From Aquarana catesbeiana (lineage: Eukaryota; Chordata; Amphibia; Anura; Ranidae), in contig NC_133334.1 in the NCBI RefSeq assembly GCF_042186555.1, forward strand, positions 23,815,280 through 23,879,279: a stretch of 64,000 nucleotides of DNA, written 5' to 3'. The position numbers and the translations under genes were made by a program. Every line of letters starts with the position of its first letter. Position 1 is the stretch's first letter. Below, in pieces: positions 44,135 to 54,714 of this stretch. The notes below the pieces were generated by a model, which was not told the origin of the DNA, did no database searches, and was given only the letters and a program-made list of their open reading frames with translations.

Positions 44135-44350
44135 AACAACAGATCTCCCAGTATCCAGCATCAGTGGACTCTCTAGCAGCCAGCAACAATAGACCCCCCT
44201 CCCTCAACAGTAGATCTCTCCCATCAACAGTTGACCCCCCCCGAAACAATAGATCCCCCACCAGCAACAATAGAGTCCCCAGAAGCCAACGTGGCATATA
44301 CATTCAGTACTGGAGGTGCCGGAACTGCGTTCCCTTTGAAAAAGAGTCCT
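44135..44350 (+). mobile_element. Family E element, 3' fragment
   Basis: AGCCAGCAACAATAGACCCC, CCACCAGCAACAATAGAG and the end TACTGGAGGTGCCGGAACTG match family E. The 5' part is replaced by the 24-bp minisatellite. The following 44350-44590 has no recognised repeat. Confidence 0.7.
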
Positions 44351-44589
44351 TGGTGTAACAATGGAGCTTTAGAGTGGAGGTGGATAAGTCGGGGAGGGTG
44401 TGCCTCTGACAACCGGGCCACTGAGGAAGTAGCTTGATGTCATCTAGACTGGACGTCGATCAGCAGCCATAGGCTGTAATGCAACTTTAAGAGCAGCACA
44501 GTGACATCAGAACTCAAAGAACCGCGCTAAAGTCCAGTACAGAATCCCTAAAACATTTATTAGAAGGTAAGGCTGGAGTTCACCTTTAA

Positions 44590-45190
44590 GTTTTCCAATT
44601 CCTTTGAGCTCCTGGGTTTGGGCTGAGCCCGCCGTTCATAGCCACACATATTAGCATCCCCCCCCCCCACGGTGCACATGTTGATGAATTGCCATAAATT
44701 TGCCAGGCTTGCAGCATCCTTCCCATGATCTGCATATCGGAAGCACCGTCGGTTACTTCTCTTCCTTCCCAGCCACCTTGTGAAACATTCCGTCCCCTTG
44801 GGAGAGACATGTTTTATTTAACACGCCACCCTGCACTAACATCTGTCTGCCTGAGCGTCCCCCCCCCCCCCCCCAATCCCATTACCACCTGCTGTACCGC
44901 GCCACGCTGTGTTCTGGGATATAAATCCAGGTGATGGGAAACGCCGGGGGCTTCTACAACACTCAGCAACCCAACCGCCCCCCTCCTGTGCTGAAACCTA
45001 TGTAGTCATTGAGTGCAATGGGATTCTATAGGCTCCATTCCACTGAACACAGGCACCCATCAGTCCTTAGAAGGGGGGGGGGCTTTCATTTTATATTTCG
45101 TTATATAACTGAATGTAAACTGCGTAAAGCGGACCTGCCAGAAACTTTACAAATGTGCGTGAAACATTCCCCACAAGTCACAATATACAG
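44590..45190. other. Single-copy stretch with poly-C runs
   Basis: C runs at 44658-44668 and 44861-44874. The region 44680-44830 resembles the candidate conserved islands. No gene seen. Confidence 0.3.
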
Positions 45191-45715
45191 TAGACATGCG
45201 CAATTTGTTTAGTTCCAAATTAAATTTTTAACGAATTTCGACAAATTCATTCATTCGGAAAAATCCGAATTAATGAAAACCCGTTTAACACATTTTTCCG
45301 AATATTCGTAAATTTGAATATTCAAAAATTCGTAAATTTTAATATTCAAAAATTCGTAAATTTAAACATTCAAAAATTCGTAAATTTAAATATCCAAAAA
45401 TTCGTAAATTTGAATATTCAAAAATTCGTAAACTCGTACATTCGTGAATTTGTACGTTCGCACATTCATAAATTCGTACATTCATAACATTTTAAATCTG
45501 TAAATTCGTAAATTAAAAAATTTGTAAATCTGAAATAATTAACTAATAATAACTTGACTATCACTAACTATTAAATTATAGGTATTGGAATTTCCTTTCA
45601 AATTTGGCTGTTAGTGAACGTAATGAATACAAATTTATCCAAAGGTACGAATTATCCAAAATAACGAATGCCGCATCTAAACGAATGGAACGTAATGAAT
45701 TAATAATAATAAATA
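45190..45715. mobile_element. ATTCG-rich repeat element with 24-bp tandem
   Basis: TAGACATGCGCAATTTG opens the element and GCATCTAAACGAATGGAAC lies near its end. Between 45300 and 45480 about seven units of TTCGTAAATTTGAATATTCA plus AAAA are tandem. The class is not known. Confidence 0.5.
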
Positions 45716-45739
45716 ACAATAATAGTTTTTAATTTTTTT

Positions 45740-46706
45740 ATTATTTATTATTAATTTGTAGCAGAATACAGAATTGTCCTAAATATATGTTTAAAAAATT
45801 TTTTTTTATTGGATATGTTTTATAGCAGAAAGTATAAAAAAAAGTTTTTTTTTTTTTCAAAACTATCAGTCTTTTTTTTTTTTTTTTTTCTTTTTTTTTT
45901 AGTGCTAAAAATAAAATCCGCAGTGGTGATCAAACACCACTGAAAGGAAGCTCTATTTGTGGGGGAAAAAATGACATAAAATTGCTTAGGCTCGCCTCAC
46001 TATCGCATTCCAATTATAAGTCACTGATCTCACCATCATTAGTAGTATAAAGAAAAAAAATCCAATATATATCTCATAGTTTGTAGACGCTAGAGCGTTC
46101 ACGTAAACCGATCAAGATGCGCTTATTGGGGATTTTTTTTTTTTTTTTAACAAAAACATGTAGAATACATATTGGTCTAAATTGATAAAGAAATTTGATT
46201 ATTTACAATTTTTTTTTTATTGGATGTTTGCTACATGTTTTTGTTAAAAAAATCCCGATAACCATATCTTGATTGGTTTATGCAAACATATGCAATAAAA
46301 AAAAAAATTGCAAATAATGACATTTCTTTATCAATTTAGACCAATATGTATTCTGCTACATGTTTTTGTTAAAAAAAAAAATTAAAAAATCCCAATAAGC
46401 GTATCCTGATTGGTTTTCGCAGAATACATATTGGTCTAAATTGATAAAATGTGATTATTTTCAATTTTTTTTATTGGATATGTTTTATAGCAGAAAGTTA
46501 AAAAATGTTGTTTTTGTTTTTCTCAAAGCTGTCAGTTGTTCTTTGTATATAGCGCAAAAAATCAAATAAAAACCGCAGTGGTGATCAAATTCCACCAAAA
46601 GAAAGCCTCTATTTGTGGGGAAAAAAAAAATGACATAAAATTGCTCGGGCTCACCTCGCTACCGCATTCCGATTATAAGTCGCTGATCACCATCATTAGT
46701 AGTATA

Positions 46707-46778
<72 letters not shown>

Positions 46779-47559
46779 TATTCCATAGTTTGTAGACGCT
46801 AGACCGTTCGCATAAACCAATCAAGATATGTTTTTTTTTTTTTTTACCAAAAATATGTAGCAGAATACATATTGGCCTAAATTTATGAAAAAAATGTTTA
46901 TTTCTTTTTTTATTGGATATGTTTTATAGCAGAAAGTATAAAAAAAAAAATTTTTTTTTTTCTTTCAAAACTGTCGGTCTTTTTATTTTTAGCGATATTA
47001 AAAAGAAAAAAAAAAAGTGCAGTGGTGATCAAACACCACTGAAAAGAAGCTCTATTTGTGGAGAAACATGACATAAAATTGCTCGGGCTGGCCTGACTAT
47101 CGCATTTCAATTATAAGTCGCTGATCACCATCATTAGTATAAAAAAATATATATATATATCCCATAGTTTGTAGAGGCTAGAACGTTTGCGTAAACCAAT
47201 CAAGTTATGCTTGATGGGACTTTTTTTTTTTACCAAAAAAAATGTAGCAGAATACCCATTAAATTTATTAAAAAAAATATGTTTTATAGCAGAAAGTAAA
47301 AAATATATTTTTTTTTTTTTCAAAGCTGTCGGTCGTTATTTGTTTATAGCGCAAAAGATAAAATAAAAACCGCAGCGGTGATCAAATTCCAACAAAAGAA
47401 AGCTCTATTTGAAGGAAAAAAACGAGCATCAATTTTATTTGGGGCACAGCGTCGCACGACCGCGCAAGTCAGTTAAAGTAGCGCAGTGCCGTATCGCAAA
47501 AAATGGCCTGGTCGTGAAGGGAGGGGGGGGGGTAAATCTTCTGGAGGCTAAGTGCTTAA
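45740..47559 (-). mobile_element. Tandem of family A cores, about four copies
   Basis: GCAGTGGTGATCAAA recurs at 45920, 46574, 47021 and 47370, all in the minus orientation of family A. ATGTAGCAGAATACATATT and TTTTATAGCAGAAAGTA recur between them. A short inverted segment lies at about 46200-46390. Only the last copy reaches the family terminus (GCTTAA, TTAA at 47556-47559). Confidence 0.75.
46715..46771. repeat. (AT)n microsatellite within family A
   Basis: About 28 AT repeats placed between AGTAGTATAAAA and CATAGTTTGTAGACGC of a family A core. Confidence 0.95.
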
Positions 47560-47639
47560 AAGGTAGGGTGACCAGGCTTTTAATAGGCTTAGAATGGGGG
47601 CAGGAATAGATTTAAATATAGTTTAGTGTTTGAATAAAC

Positions 47640-47976
47640 TTCCACTTTAAATGAAAAAAAAAACCTCAGATCCTCGATCGGCTCCAAAGGTTTCCTTTGT
47701 TATAAAGGTGACATTTGATTTCCTCTCGGACTCCGATGAAAGGTTCCACCTTTACCCTGCAGATTGAAATCTCTCCCCGAGTAATTGGCTCGGTGCCGGA
47801 GGGTGGAATTTCTCCAGCGATGGACAGACCGGCCACATTGTTGCAATGTTTGTTTCCCGAGAACTAATGAGACAGCGCAGTGTGATGGCCTTATAAATCA
47901 CACGCACTTCTATTTTTGCTGCCATATTATCCATAATATTCGCTTTTATATTTCTTCCATTTTTCCACTGACTTGC
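47640..47976. other. Single-copy island, candidate conserved non-coding DNA
   Basis: Contains CCGAGTAATTGGCTCGGTGC, ATTGTTGCAATGTTTG and CCATATTATCCATAATATTC. No repeat or gene recognised. Confidence 0.4.
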
Positions 47977-48153
47977 TTAACCCCTTCATGACCATCTGAA
48001 AAATGTAACCTTAAAGTGTATAACCGCTTACCCTCCAGAAAATGTACCCCCCTTCATGACCAGGCCATTTTGTGCGATACGGAACTGCGTTACTTTAACT
48101 GACAATTGCGCGGTCGTGCAACGCTGTAAAATTGATGTCCTTTTTTTTTTTTT

Positions 48154-48409
48154 TTTCGGACATAAAGAAAGGAGAACATCCAACCACACCACTAGAGGTT
48201 GCCAACATCCCTTGTATAGTCAGTGTGGAAAAGGAGATACCCCCCCCCCCCAAAAAAAAAGGAACTGGGACTTTAACTGCAACAAATATGCAAAAATATA
48301 AATTTTATTAAATAATCATACATATATACAAAAAGGTCAAACTACTAAAAATTAGATGACTAAACTTGATGAATTCCCATAGAGTCCAGACAGCCCAACG
48401 CGTTTCAGG
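48154..48409 (+). mobile_element. ACGCGTTTC-type repeat inserted in family A
   Basis: The inserted text ends AGCCCAACGCGTTTCAGGAC (48390-48409) and includes AAATTTTATTAAATAATCAT. This signature is shared with 62785-63370 and, in variant form, with 57600-57650. The class and target duplication are unresolved. Confidence 0.5.
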
Positions 48410-48534
48410 ACAAATAGAGCTTTCTTTTGGTGGTATTCGATCGCCTCTGCGTTGTTTTTTTTTGTTTTTTTGCACTATAAACAAAAAAAGACCAATTTCA
48501 ATTTTGAAAAAAAAAAATAAAATTTTTCTTTATA

Positions 48535-48618
48535 GTGTATGGGATGGACTAAGACTGGGATGCCATTAAAGTTCATGTGCGTGTAAAGGCAGGCGTCCCA
48601 ATACTTTTGGCAATATAG
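48535..48618. mobile_element. Tc1-like terminal fragment
   Basis: GGGATGCCATTAAAGTTCAT, then GCAGGCGTCCCAATACTTTT and GGCAATATAGTG, is the terminal region of a Tc1-like transposon as I remember it. Only one end is present. Confidence 0.6.
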
Positions 48619-48624
48619 TGTGTG

Positions 48625-48697
<73 letters not shown>
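48625..48697. repeat. (ATCT)n microsatellite
   Basis: About 18 tetranucleotide repeats. Confidence 0.96.
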
Positions 48698-48738
48698 GAA
48701 CCATCCATTCATCCATCGATAGATCTATATATATAAAT

Positions 48739-48756
48739 TGTGTGTGTATGTATATA

Positions 48757-48838
<82 letters not shown>

Positions 48839-48852
48839 CACACACACACACA
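48739..48852. repeat. Self-complementary (TG)n(TA)n(CA)n tract
   Basis: TG repeats, then about 30 TA repeats (48771-48832), then CA repeats form an almost perfect inverted repeat of 114 bp. Confidence 0.95.
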
Positions 48853-48959
48853 TTTTTTTCTTTATACTACTAATGACGGTGATCATCAACGTATAACTGG
48901 ACTGCGATCTCGCGGCGATCCCGAGCAATGACAGCAGAAGACGGATTGCTCGCTGTCGG

Positions 48960-49640
48960 CACCCTTTGAACGAGGCTCTTCATTTTACCGCCCTCTTGTA
49001 TTACACCTGTATCTTTTTATCTTTTACTGGAAGGTCAAATATATTGGGTCTCTCCTCTGTTATGGAGGAAGTTTAAGGTAAAACGATCGTTTTTTTTCGG
49101 TTTTGGGATCCTCTGACCCGTTTCCCTTTTGGAGATGGAGGTTTAATGGCGTCAGGGGGGGGGAACGCAGTAAAACCGTTACTCCGGGATCACGACTCGC
49201 CGAATGCAAAGTATGAAACATTCAATAACAAAGGCGAGGCAATAAAATAAGAAAACCAATATCATTCCTCCGAAGGAGCTCAGAGAGCGGGGCTCACAAA
49301 GCAGAACGGTCACAATTTATGATCTTTAATACGAAATTTTAGAAAAAAAGTGGAGCTTCGCAGTGCAGATTCAATGGCTGCAGCTTTTATTCTCTTTCCA
49401 AAAAGTTAAAATCGGGTCACAAATGGAAGAAAAGTGTTATATTGGGTGAGACCCGTCTATAAAAATCCTTTCTGTGCAGCAGAAGCGTGCAACCAGCCGC
49501 CTCCCAAAGCTCAGATCTTCATCGGCTTTGCTTGGAACAGCGGGCATGAAAACTTCACCTGAACTCTGTGTGCGGTCTAAGCACACCCTCACATACATTT
49601 GCACAATGCCTGAAATATGACGCAGTCAGAGCTTAAAACA
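48960..49640. other. Single-copy island, candidate conserved non-coding DNA
   Basis: No repeat is recognised. Contains GACTCGCCGAATGCAAAG, ACAATTTATGATCTTTAATA and GAAACATTCAATAAC. No credible ORF. Confidence 0.35.
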
Positions 49641-49649
49641 CTGTATATC

Positions 49650-50130
49650 CAGGGCGTTATTTTTTTCTCAACAAATAGGTGCAGGAACCCCCCCTTCCCC
49701 CAACTCACCCTTTGTCACCACCCCCTACCCACCTCTGAGCACTGTCCTTTGCCTCCACCCCCTATCCACCTTCAAGCCCCACCCATTATAGAGAATATAG
49801 AACCCTAGTAACAATAAATCCACCAGCAACAGTAGACCCCCCAGGCAACAAAAGAACTCCCCCCCCCCAGCAACAAAAAATCCACCAGCAACAACAATAG
49901 ACCCCCCAGGAAACAAAAGACACCCCCCCCTGCCCAGGCAACAATAGATCTCCCACCAGCAACAATGGATCCTTCCAGCAATGCTACACATCCCTTCCCC
50001 TCCTCCCGCAGCAAAAATAGATCCCCCCGCAGCCAGTATCCTCTAACACAGCCCAGCGCCCCTTGCTAATAAATAGATTCAGTGCCGGAGATGTCAGAAC
50101 TGCATGTCACCGCATTCCCGCTTAAAGAAA
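49650..50130 (+). mobile_element. Family E element, upstream copy of a tandem pair
   Basis: Starts AGGGCGTTATTTTTTTCTC and GGTGCAGGAAC, with irregular AGCAACAATAGA units at 49800-50000, and ends CAGTGCCGGAGATGTCAGAA. The next copy follows at once without its T-rich start. Confidence 0.7.
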
Positions 50131-50134
50131 TAAC

Positions 50135-51690
50135 TCGGCCTTTGTTACCACCCCCTACCCACTTGTGAGCATCTGAGCACTGCCCCTTGCCCCGCCCCCT
50201 GTCCACCTTTTGAGCACTACCCATTTTAGAGAATATAGAACCAAGTATTTTGCAGTTAGTAATTTGTATGGAATTTGTAGATGATGACAAGTCAGTAAAA
50301 AAATCCCTTGCAGCCAGCAACAATACTCTTCCCCACCCCCCAGCAGCAATAGACCACCCCCCAGCAGCAATAGACCACCCCCCAGCAGCAATAGACCTTC
50401 CCCCAGCAACAATAGACCTTCCCCCAGCAACAATAGACCTCCCCCCAGCAGCAATAGACCTTCCCCCCAGCAACAATAGACCTCCCCCCATCAACAATAG
50501 ACCTCCCCCCAGCAACAATAGACCTCCCCGCAGCAACATTGGACCCCCCCAGCAACAATAGACCTCCCCCCAGCAACATTGGACCCCCCCAGCAACAATA
50601 GACCTCCCCGCAGCAACATTGGACCCCCCCCCCCAGCAACAATAGACCTCCCCCCAGCAGCAATAGACCTCCCCCCAGCAACAATAGACCTCCCCCCAGC
50701 AACAATAGACCTCCCCCCAGCAGCAATAGGTCTCCCCCCAGCAACAATAGACCTCCCCCCAGCAGCAATAGGTCTCCCCCCAGCAACAATAGGTCTCCCC
50801 CCAGCAGCAATAGACCTCCCCCCAGCAGCAATAGACCTCCCCCCAGCAACAATAGACCTCCCCCCAGCAACAATAGACCTCCCCCCAGCAGCAATAGACC
50901 TCCCCCCATCAACAGTAGACCTCCCCCAGCAACAATAGACCTCCCCGCAGCAACATTGGACCCCCCCAGCAACTCCCAGCAACAATAGACTTCCAGCAAC
51001 AATAAATCCCTCAAAAGCAATACCACCAGCACAGCAACAATGGATTGCCCATACCCCCCAACTTTTAGAGATAGGAACGAGGGACACCTATCAGTAAAAG
51101 TATGCAGGCATAGGACACACCCCTTGCCACGCCCCCTTAAAGGAGAATTGTACAACAAAATAAAAGATTGGTTCAACCCAAAAGTCCTTTTTTACCACTA
51201 CTCTTCCTTTATATTGACTTTTGCAATTTACAAACGCATCAATTTGGAATTTGGATGAAAGGTTTAGCACTGGGAAACACTTTTTGAAAGATAAAAGGTA
51301 CATTTTATATACAACTATATAGATCAGACCAAAATGAGGGACAAATGAGGTGGAATGAGGGACAGAGGGACATTGCTCCAAATCAGGGACAGTCCCTCGA
51401 AATCAGGGACAGTTGGGAGATATGGGATTGCCCACCAGCAGCAATGGATCTTACCCCCCCCCCCCCCCCCCCCAGCAACAAAAGACCTTCCCCAGCAACA
51501 ATAGCCTTCCTCCAGGCAGCAATAAATCCCCCACCAGCAACAATAGCCCCCCCTTTCCTCAGAGAAAATAGATCTTTCCAGCAATGCTATGCCCCCCTCC
51601 CCCCGATTTGTCAGCATCAGTAGACCCCTTGCCCAGTACACACATTCAATGCTGAAGGTGCCGAAACTGTGTATGAAAGCATTCCTGCTG
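50135..51690 (+). mobile_element. Family E element, expanded copy
   Basis: CCACCCCCTACCCACTTGTG begins the shared part and ATTCAATGCTGAAGGTGCCG marks the 3' end (51645-51664). Between 50317 and 51020 about 33 units of CCCCCAGCAACAATAGACCT plus C (21 bp) are tandem. An unrelated MITE is inserted at 51051-51424. The long open frames on both strands are artefacts. Confidence 0.8.
51051..51424. mobile_element. MITE with 9-bp target duplication
   Basis: The ends ATACCCCCCAACTTTT and ACAGTTGGGAGATAT are inverted. GGATTGCCC flanks both sides exactly (51042-51050 and 51425-51433). Repeated CAGGGACAG motifs lie near the right end. A 9-bp duplication points to a Mutator-like element, but an 8-bp reading with one extra matching base is also possible. 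Confidence 0.8.
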
Positions 51691-51968
51691 AAAAAATGCA
51701 AAGTCTTTATCCATTTTCTTTATAGTGTATGGGATGGATGGAAACCCTCTTTTTTGTTTTTTGTTTTTTTATTTTTGTGCCCCCACTGGGGGGGGGGGGG
51801 GATTTACTCCCTCAATTTCCCCCTGGTGACTGTCCAAATGTAATTTTTTATAGGGGAAATCCTTCCAATGGGGTTTTGGGGAGATTAAATGTCACTATTT
51901 TGTCACCAGGATAGGAATTGAAAGGAAATTTGTGGGGAATCGCCCCGTGTTTGGCCACTCTTAGTGTA

Positions 51969-52418
51969 CAGTGCCTTGAAAAAAGTATTAATACCCCTTG
52001 AAACTTTATCCCTGACCTGTCTGGTGTGTTCCTTGGCTTTCATGATGCTGTTTGTTCACTAAGGTTCTTTAACAAAACTCTGAGGGCTTCACAGAACAGC
52101 TGTATTTATACTGGGATTAAATGACACACAGCTGGACTCTATTTACTAAATAGGTGACTTCTGAAGGCAATTGGTTCCCCTAGATTTTAGTTAGGGGTAT
52201 CAGAATAAAGGGGGCTGAATACAAATGTACACCACACTTTTCACATATTTATTTGTAAACAATTTGGAAAACCATTTATCATTTTCCTTCCACTTCACAA
52301 TTATGTGTCACTTTGTGTTGGTCTATCACATAAAATCCCAATAAAATACATTTACGTTTTTGGTTGTAACATGACAAAAATGTGAGAAAGGGGTATGAAT
52401 ACTTTTTCGAAGGAACTG
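51969..52418. mobile_element. Tc1-like element, internally deleted
   Basis: The ends CAGTGCCTTGAAAAAAGTAT and ATACTTTTTCGAAGGAACTG are inverted and TA lies on both sides (51967-51968 and 52419-52420). The 450-bp copy keeps both terminal regions but no transposase codons, so it is a non-autonomous derivative. Confidence 0.88.
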
Positions 52419-52439
52419 TATGATTGGCTGCTTTCCAGC

Positions 52440-53310
52440 ATTGCCCATAAATCTACGCGCCTTTATTTCCCATTCGTTCGGTCTTTCGGCCTTTTTGCTT
52501 CTTTTTAAAGTGCGCCGTATTTTCCTAAAAAAAAAAAAATTATTTCTGATCGCTCTAAATGCTATTGATTGATCGCTCTAAATGTATCGATCCCAGTTTT
52601 AAGTAGGAAAACACCTCCGCTCCGTTCCTAACGCTGACCGCCGTTTAGTCAGGCTGACAATATTCCGCCTAATAAAGATTTCCCGTTCCATGCCAGAACG
52701 CCAGTATTTGTTTTTCTTACAGTTGAAAAATGAGCAGCCAGCCCGACGTTATTAGAAATTTTTATGCTTTACATTTTTGGCTTTATGAGCGTAAAAATAC
52801 GATCAATCACTGACAAGCTCGACTTGCGCGTTTGACCTTTTTTTTTTCCCCTCTCCTCGCTCGGCGGTTGAACGGCTCGCGTTGCAGCTAATGACTTCTT
52901 TATTAGACTTTGGGTGTTGTGACGAGGAGCTCTTGGCCCTCGTTCATCAGAAACCTGATAAAGTTACAAGTGCGAGGAATTTTTCTGATGAGTTCACAAT
53001 GCTCCGGCCCGGAAAGTCGTTTTACGAACGTCCTTGTGTTCGGCCTTCGCGTATTTAATAACCAAATTGAAGACTCGGCGCTGAGCTCGCCGGGGAGGAA
53101 CTGCCCTTTCTTGGGCTTCGGCCATGTTCCTAGACACCAGATTAAGGCTTTCCACAGCTGCAAAAAAAAAAAATATGACCGCGTTTTATTAAAAAGTATA
53201 AAAAATTTCAGACGGCGGGCGATCATTTTTTTTTTTTTTTACAACTGCTTTAACTTTTAATTTCTTTTGAGTTTTGTAGGTTGGCTTTTGGGTTCAAGGA
53301 GACGTTCTAA
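52440..53310. other. Single-copy island, strong candidate conserved non-coding DNA
   Basis: The longest CpG-retaining unique block in the window (GTTCGGTCTTTCGG, CTCCTCGCTCGGCGG, TGAACGGCTCGCG). A+T-rich motifs include TTTATTAGAC, GTATTTAATAACC and TTTATGAGCG. No repeat or convincing ORF. Confidence 0.45.
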
Positions 53311-53324
53311 TTGGAGTCTGCATG

Positions 53325-53790
53325 CGTTCTATTATTACTATTATTATACAGGATTTATATAGCGCCAACAGTTTACGCAGCGCTTTACAATATAAAAAGG
53401 AGACAATACAGTTATAATACAATAAAATACAGGAGGATTAAGAGGGCCCTGCTCAGAAGAGCTTACGATCTAATAGGGTGGGGCAGGTGGTATAAAAGGT
53501 TGTAACTGTCGGGGAATGAGCTGGTGGAAGTGGTAGGAGATTAGTTGGAGACGTGATAGGCTTTCCTGAAGAGATGAGTTTTCAGGGATCGCCTGAAGGT
53601 AGCGAGAGTAGGGGATAGCCGGACCGGTGGAGAGGTAGCGAGTTCCAGAGGATGGGAGAGGCTCTGGAGAAATCCTGGAGACGAGCATGGGAGGAGGAGA
53701 GGAGAGAGCTTCAGAGTAGGAGGTCTTGAGAAGAGCGGAGAGGACGATTTGGGTGATATTTGGAGAGGAAAGTTTCCTCCACCTGTTTCC
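53325..53790 (-). mobile_element. LINE-type 3' tail (L2-like), inverted
   Basis: A TTATTA-type simple tail at 53331-53349 precedes GGATTTATATAGCGCCAACA and GCAGCGCTTTACAAT. Read on the minus strand this is the AGCGCTG...GGCGCTATATAAAT tail with a simple-repeat end typical of L2-type elements (from memory). GAGCTTACGATCTAA is shared with 60338-60505. No reverse transcriptase is seen. Confidence 0.5.
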
Positions 53791-53831
53791 ACAACCCCAA
53801 ACCATACCTGTAAGTTGATTGGCTTCTACTT

Positions 53832-54329
53832 TAAAGAGGAAATCAGCCCTGGTGGATTTTACTTACTCTTTATTTCCCTGCAAAGGTAAAGCATAATGGG
53901 CTGCTAGCAGGGAGCTTCCATCTTCGCCCCTCTTCCTTCGGGGGCCACGAACTCCGGCTCTGTGACTGGCCTGAGTTGCGTGACGTCATACCCGCGCGCA
54001 CACGCATGCGCCGATGTCAGTCATGGCTTAACCCCTATTAGAAATGGCACGATGTGCCCTTTCTAAAGGACATTGGCGCATGCATCCTTTAGAAAGGGCA
54101 CATCGTGTCGTTTCTAATAGGGGTCATGTTGTGACTGTCGGCTCCCGCGCACACGCGCGGGTGTGACGTCGCGCAACTCCGGCCATAGTCATCGGCGCTC
54201 GTCTTTTATTAGTAAACATCTCCTAAACCGTGGAGGTTTAGGAGATATTTCAAGCACCTACAGGTAAGCCTTAATATAGGCTTACCTGTAGGCAAAAGTG
54301 GTTGTATAGGTTGTACAACCATTTTAAAA
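53832..54329. mobile_element. Family D element with strong internal palindromes
   Basis: GCAAAGGTAAAGCATAATGG marks the family. At 54031-54124 arms of about 39 bp (ACCCCTATTAGAAATGGCAC...) are inverted with few mismatches around a 16-base loop. CCTACAGGTAAGCCT and its exact complement lie at 54268-54305. A TGACGTCA site is at 53981-53988. Confidence 0.7.
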
Positions 54330-54334
54330 TTGGT

Positions 54335-54705
54335 AGTAAACCGCACCAGTTTTTTTTTTTTTAAAACCCTGCAAGGTAAAGGCATAATGTGCTAGTATGC
54401 ATCACATACTAGTACATTATGAAATACTTACCTTAGAAGGAAGTTCTCCAGTGACGCGCTGTCACCGCTGAGATGGCTTCTATTTTCACCCAGTCTTTTT
54501 CTGCGTTTGCGTGCTCCGGCTGCCTGATTGGCCCACGCCGGGATGACTGTTACGCTGTCCCTTCAGAGCGCAGCCGGCTGCATTCAGTGTGAATATCTCC
54601 TAAACGGTACACGTTTAGGAGGTATTCACTGTACCTACAGGTAAGCTCTATTATAGGCTTACCTGTAGGTACAAGTGCAAAAAAAAAAAAAAAAAAAAAA
54701 AAGGT
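54335..54705. mobile_element. Family D element, second tandem copy
   Basis: GGCATAATGTGCTAGTATGC (54381-54400) with its inverted partner, and ACCTACAGGTAAGC...GCTTACCTGTAGGT near 54637-54680, follow the family order. An A run of about 24 lies at 54679-54702. Directly adjacent to the previous copy. Confidence 0.7.
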
Positions 54706-54714
54706 TACTTCCAC

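Larger units (their letters stand above)
47977..48960 (+). mobile_element. Family A element, interrupted
   Basis: Starts TTAACCCCTTCATGACC (TTAA at 47977-47980). GACAATTGCGCGGTCGTGC (48101-48119) and ATAGAGCTTTCTTTTGGTGG (48414-48433) are separated by an insertion of about 255 bp. Microsatellites and a Tc1-like terminus occupy the middle; TACTACTAATGACGGTGATC (48866-48885) resumes the family. Confidence 0.7.

Noticed and set aside
43141..44161. Overlapping frames of 263-332 codons
   Set aside because: Products of the 24-bp minisatellite in several frames on the same strand.
50292..51176. 294-codon glycine/leucine-rich frame
   Set aside because: Translation of the 21-bp family E array on the complementary strand.
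53325..53475. tRNA or other structured RNA gene
   Set aside because: No A/B-box arrangement or cloverleaf. The sequence fits a LINE-type 3' tail instead.
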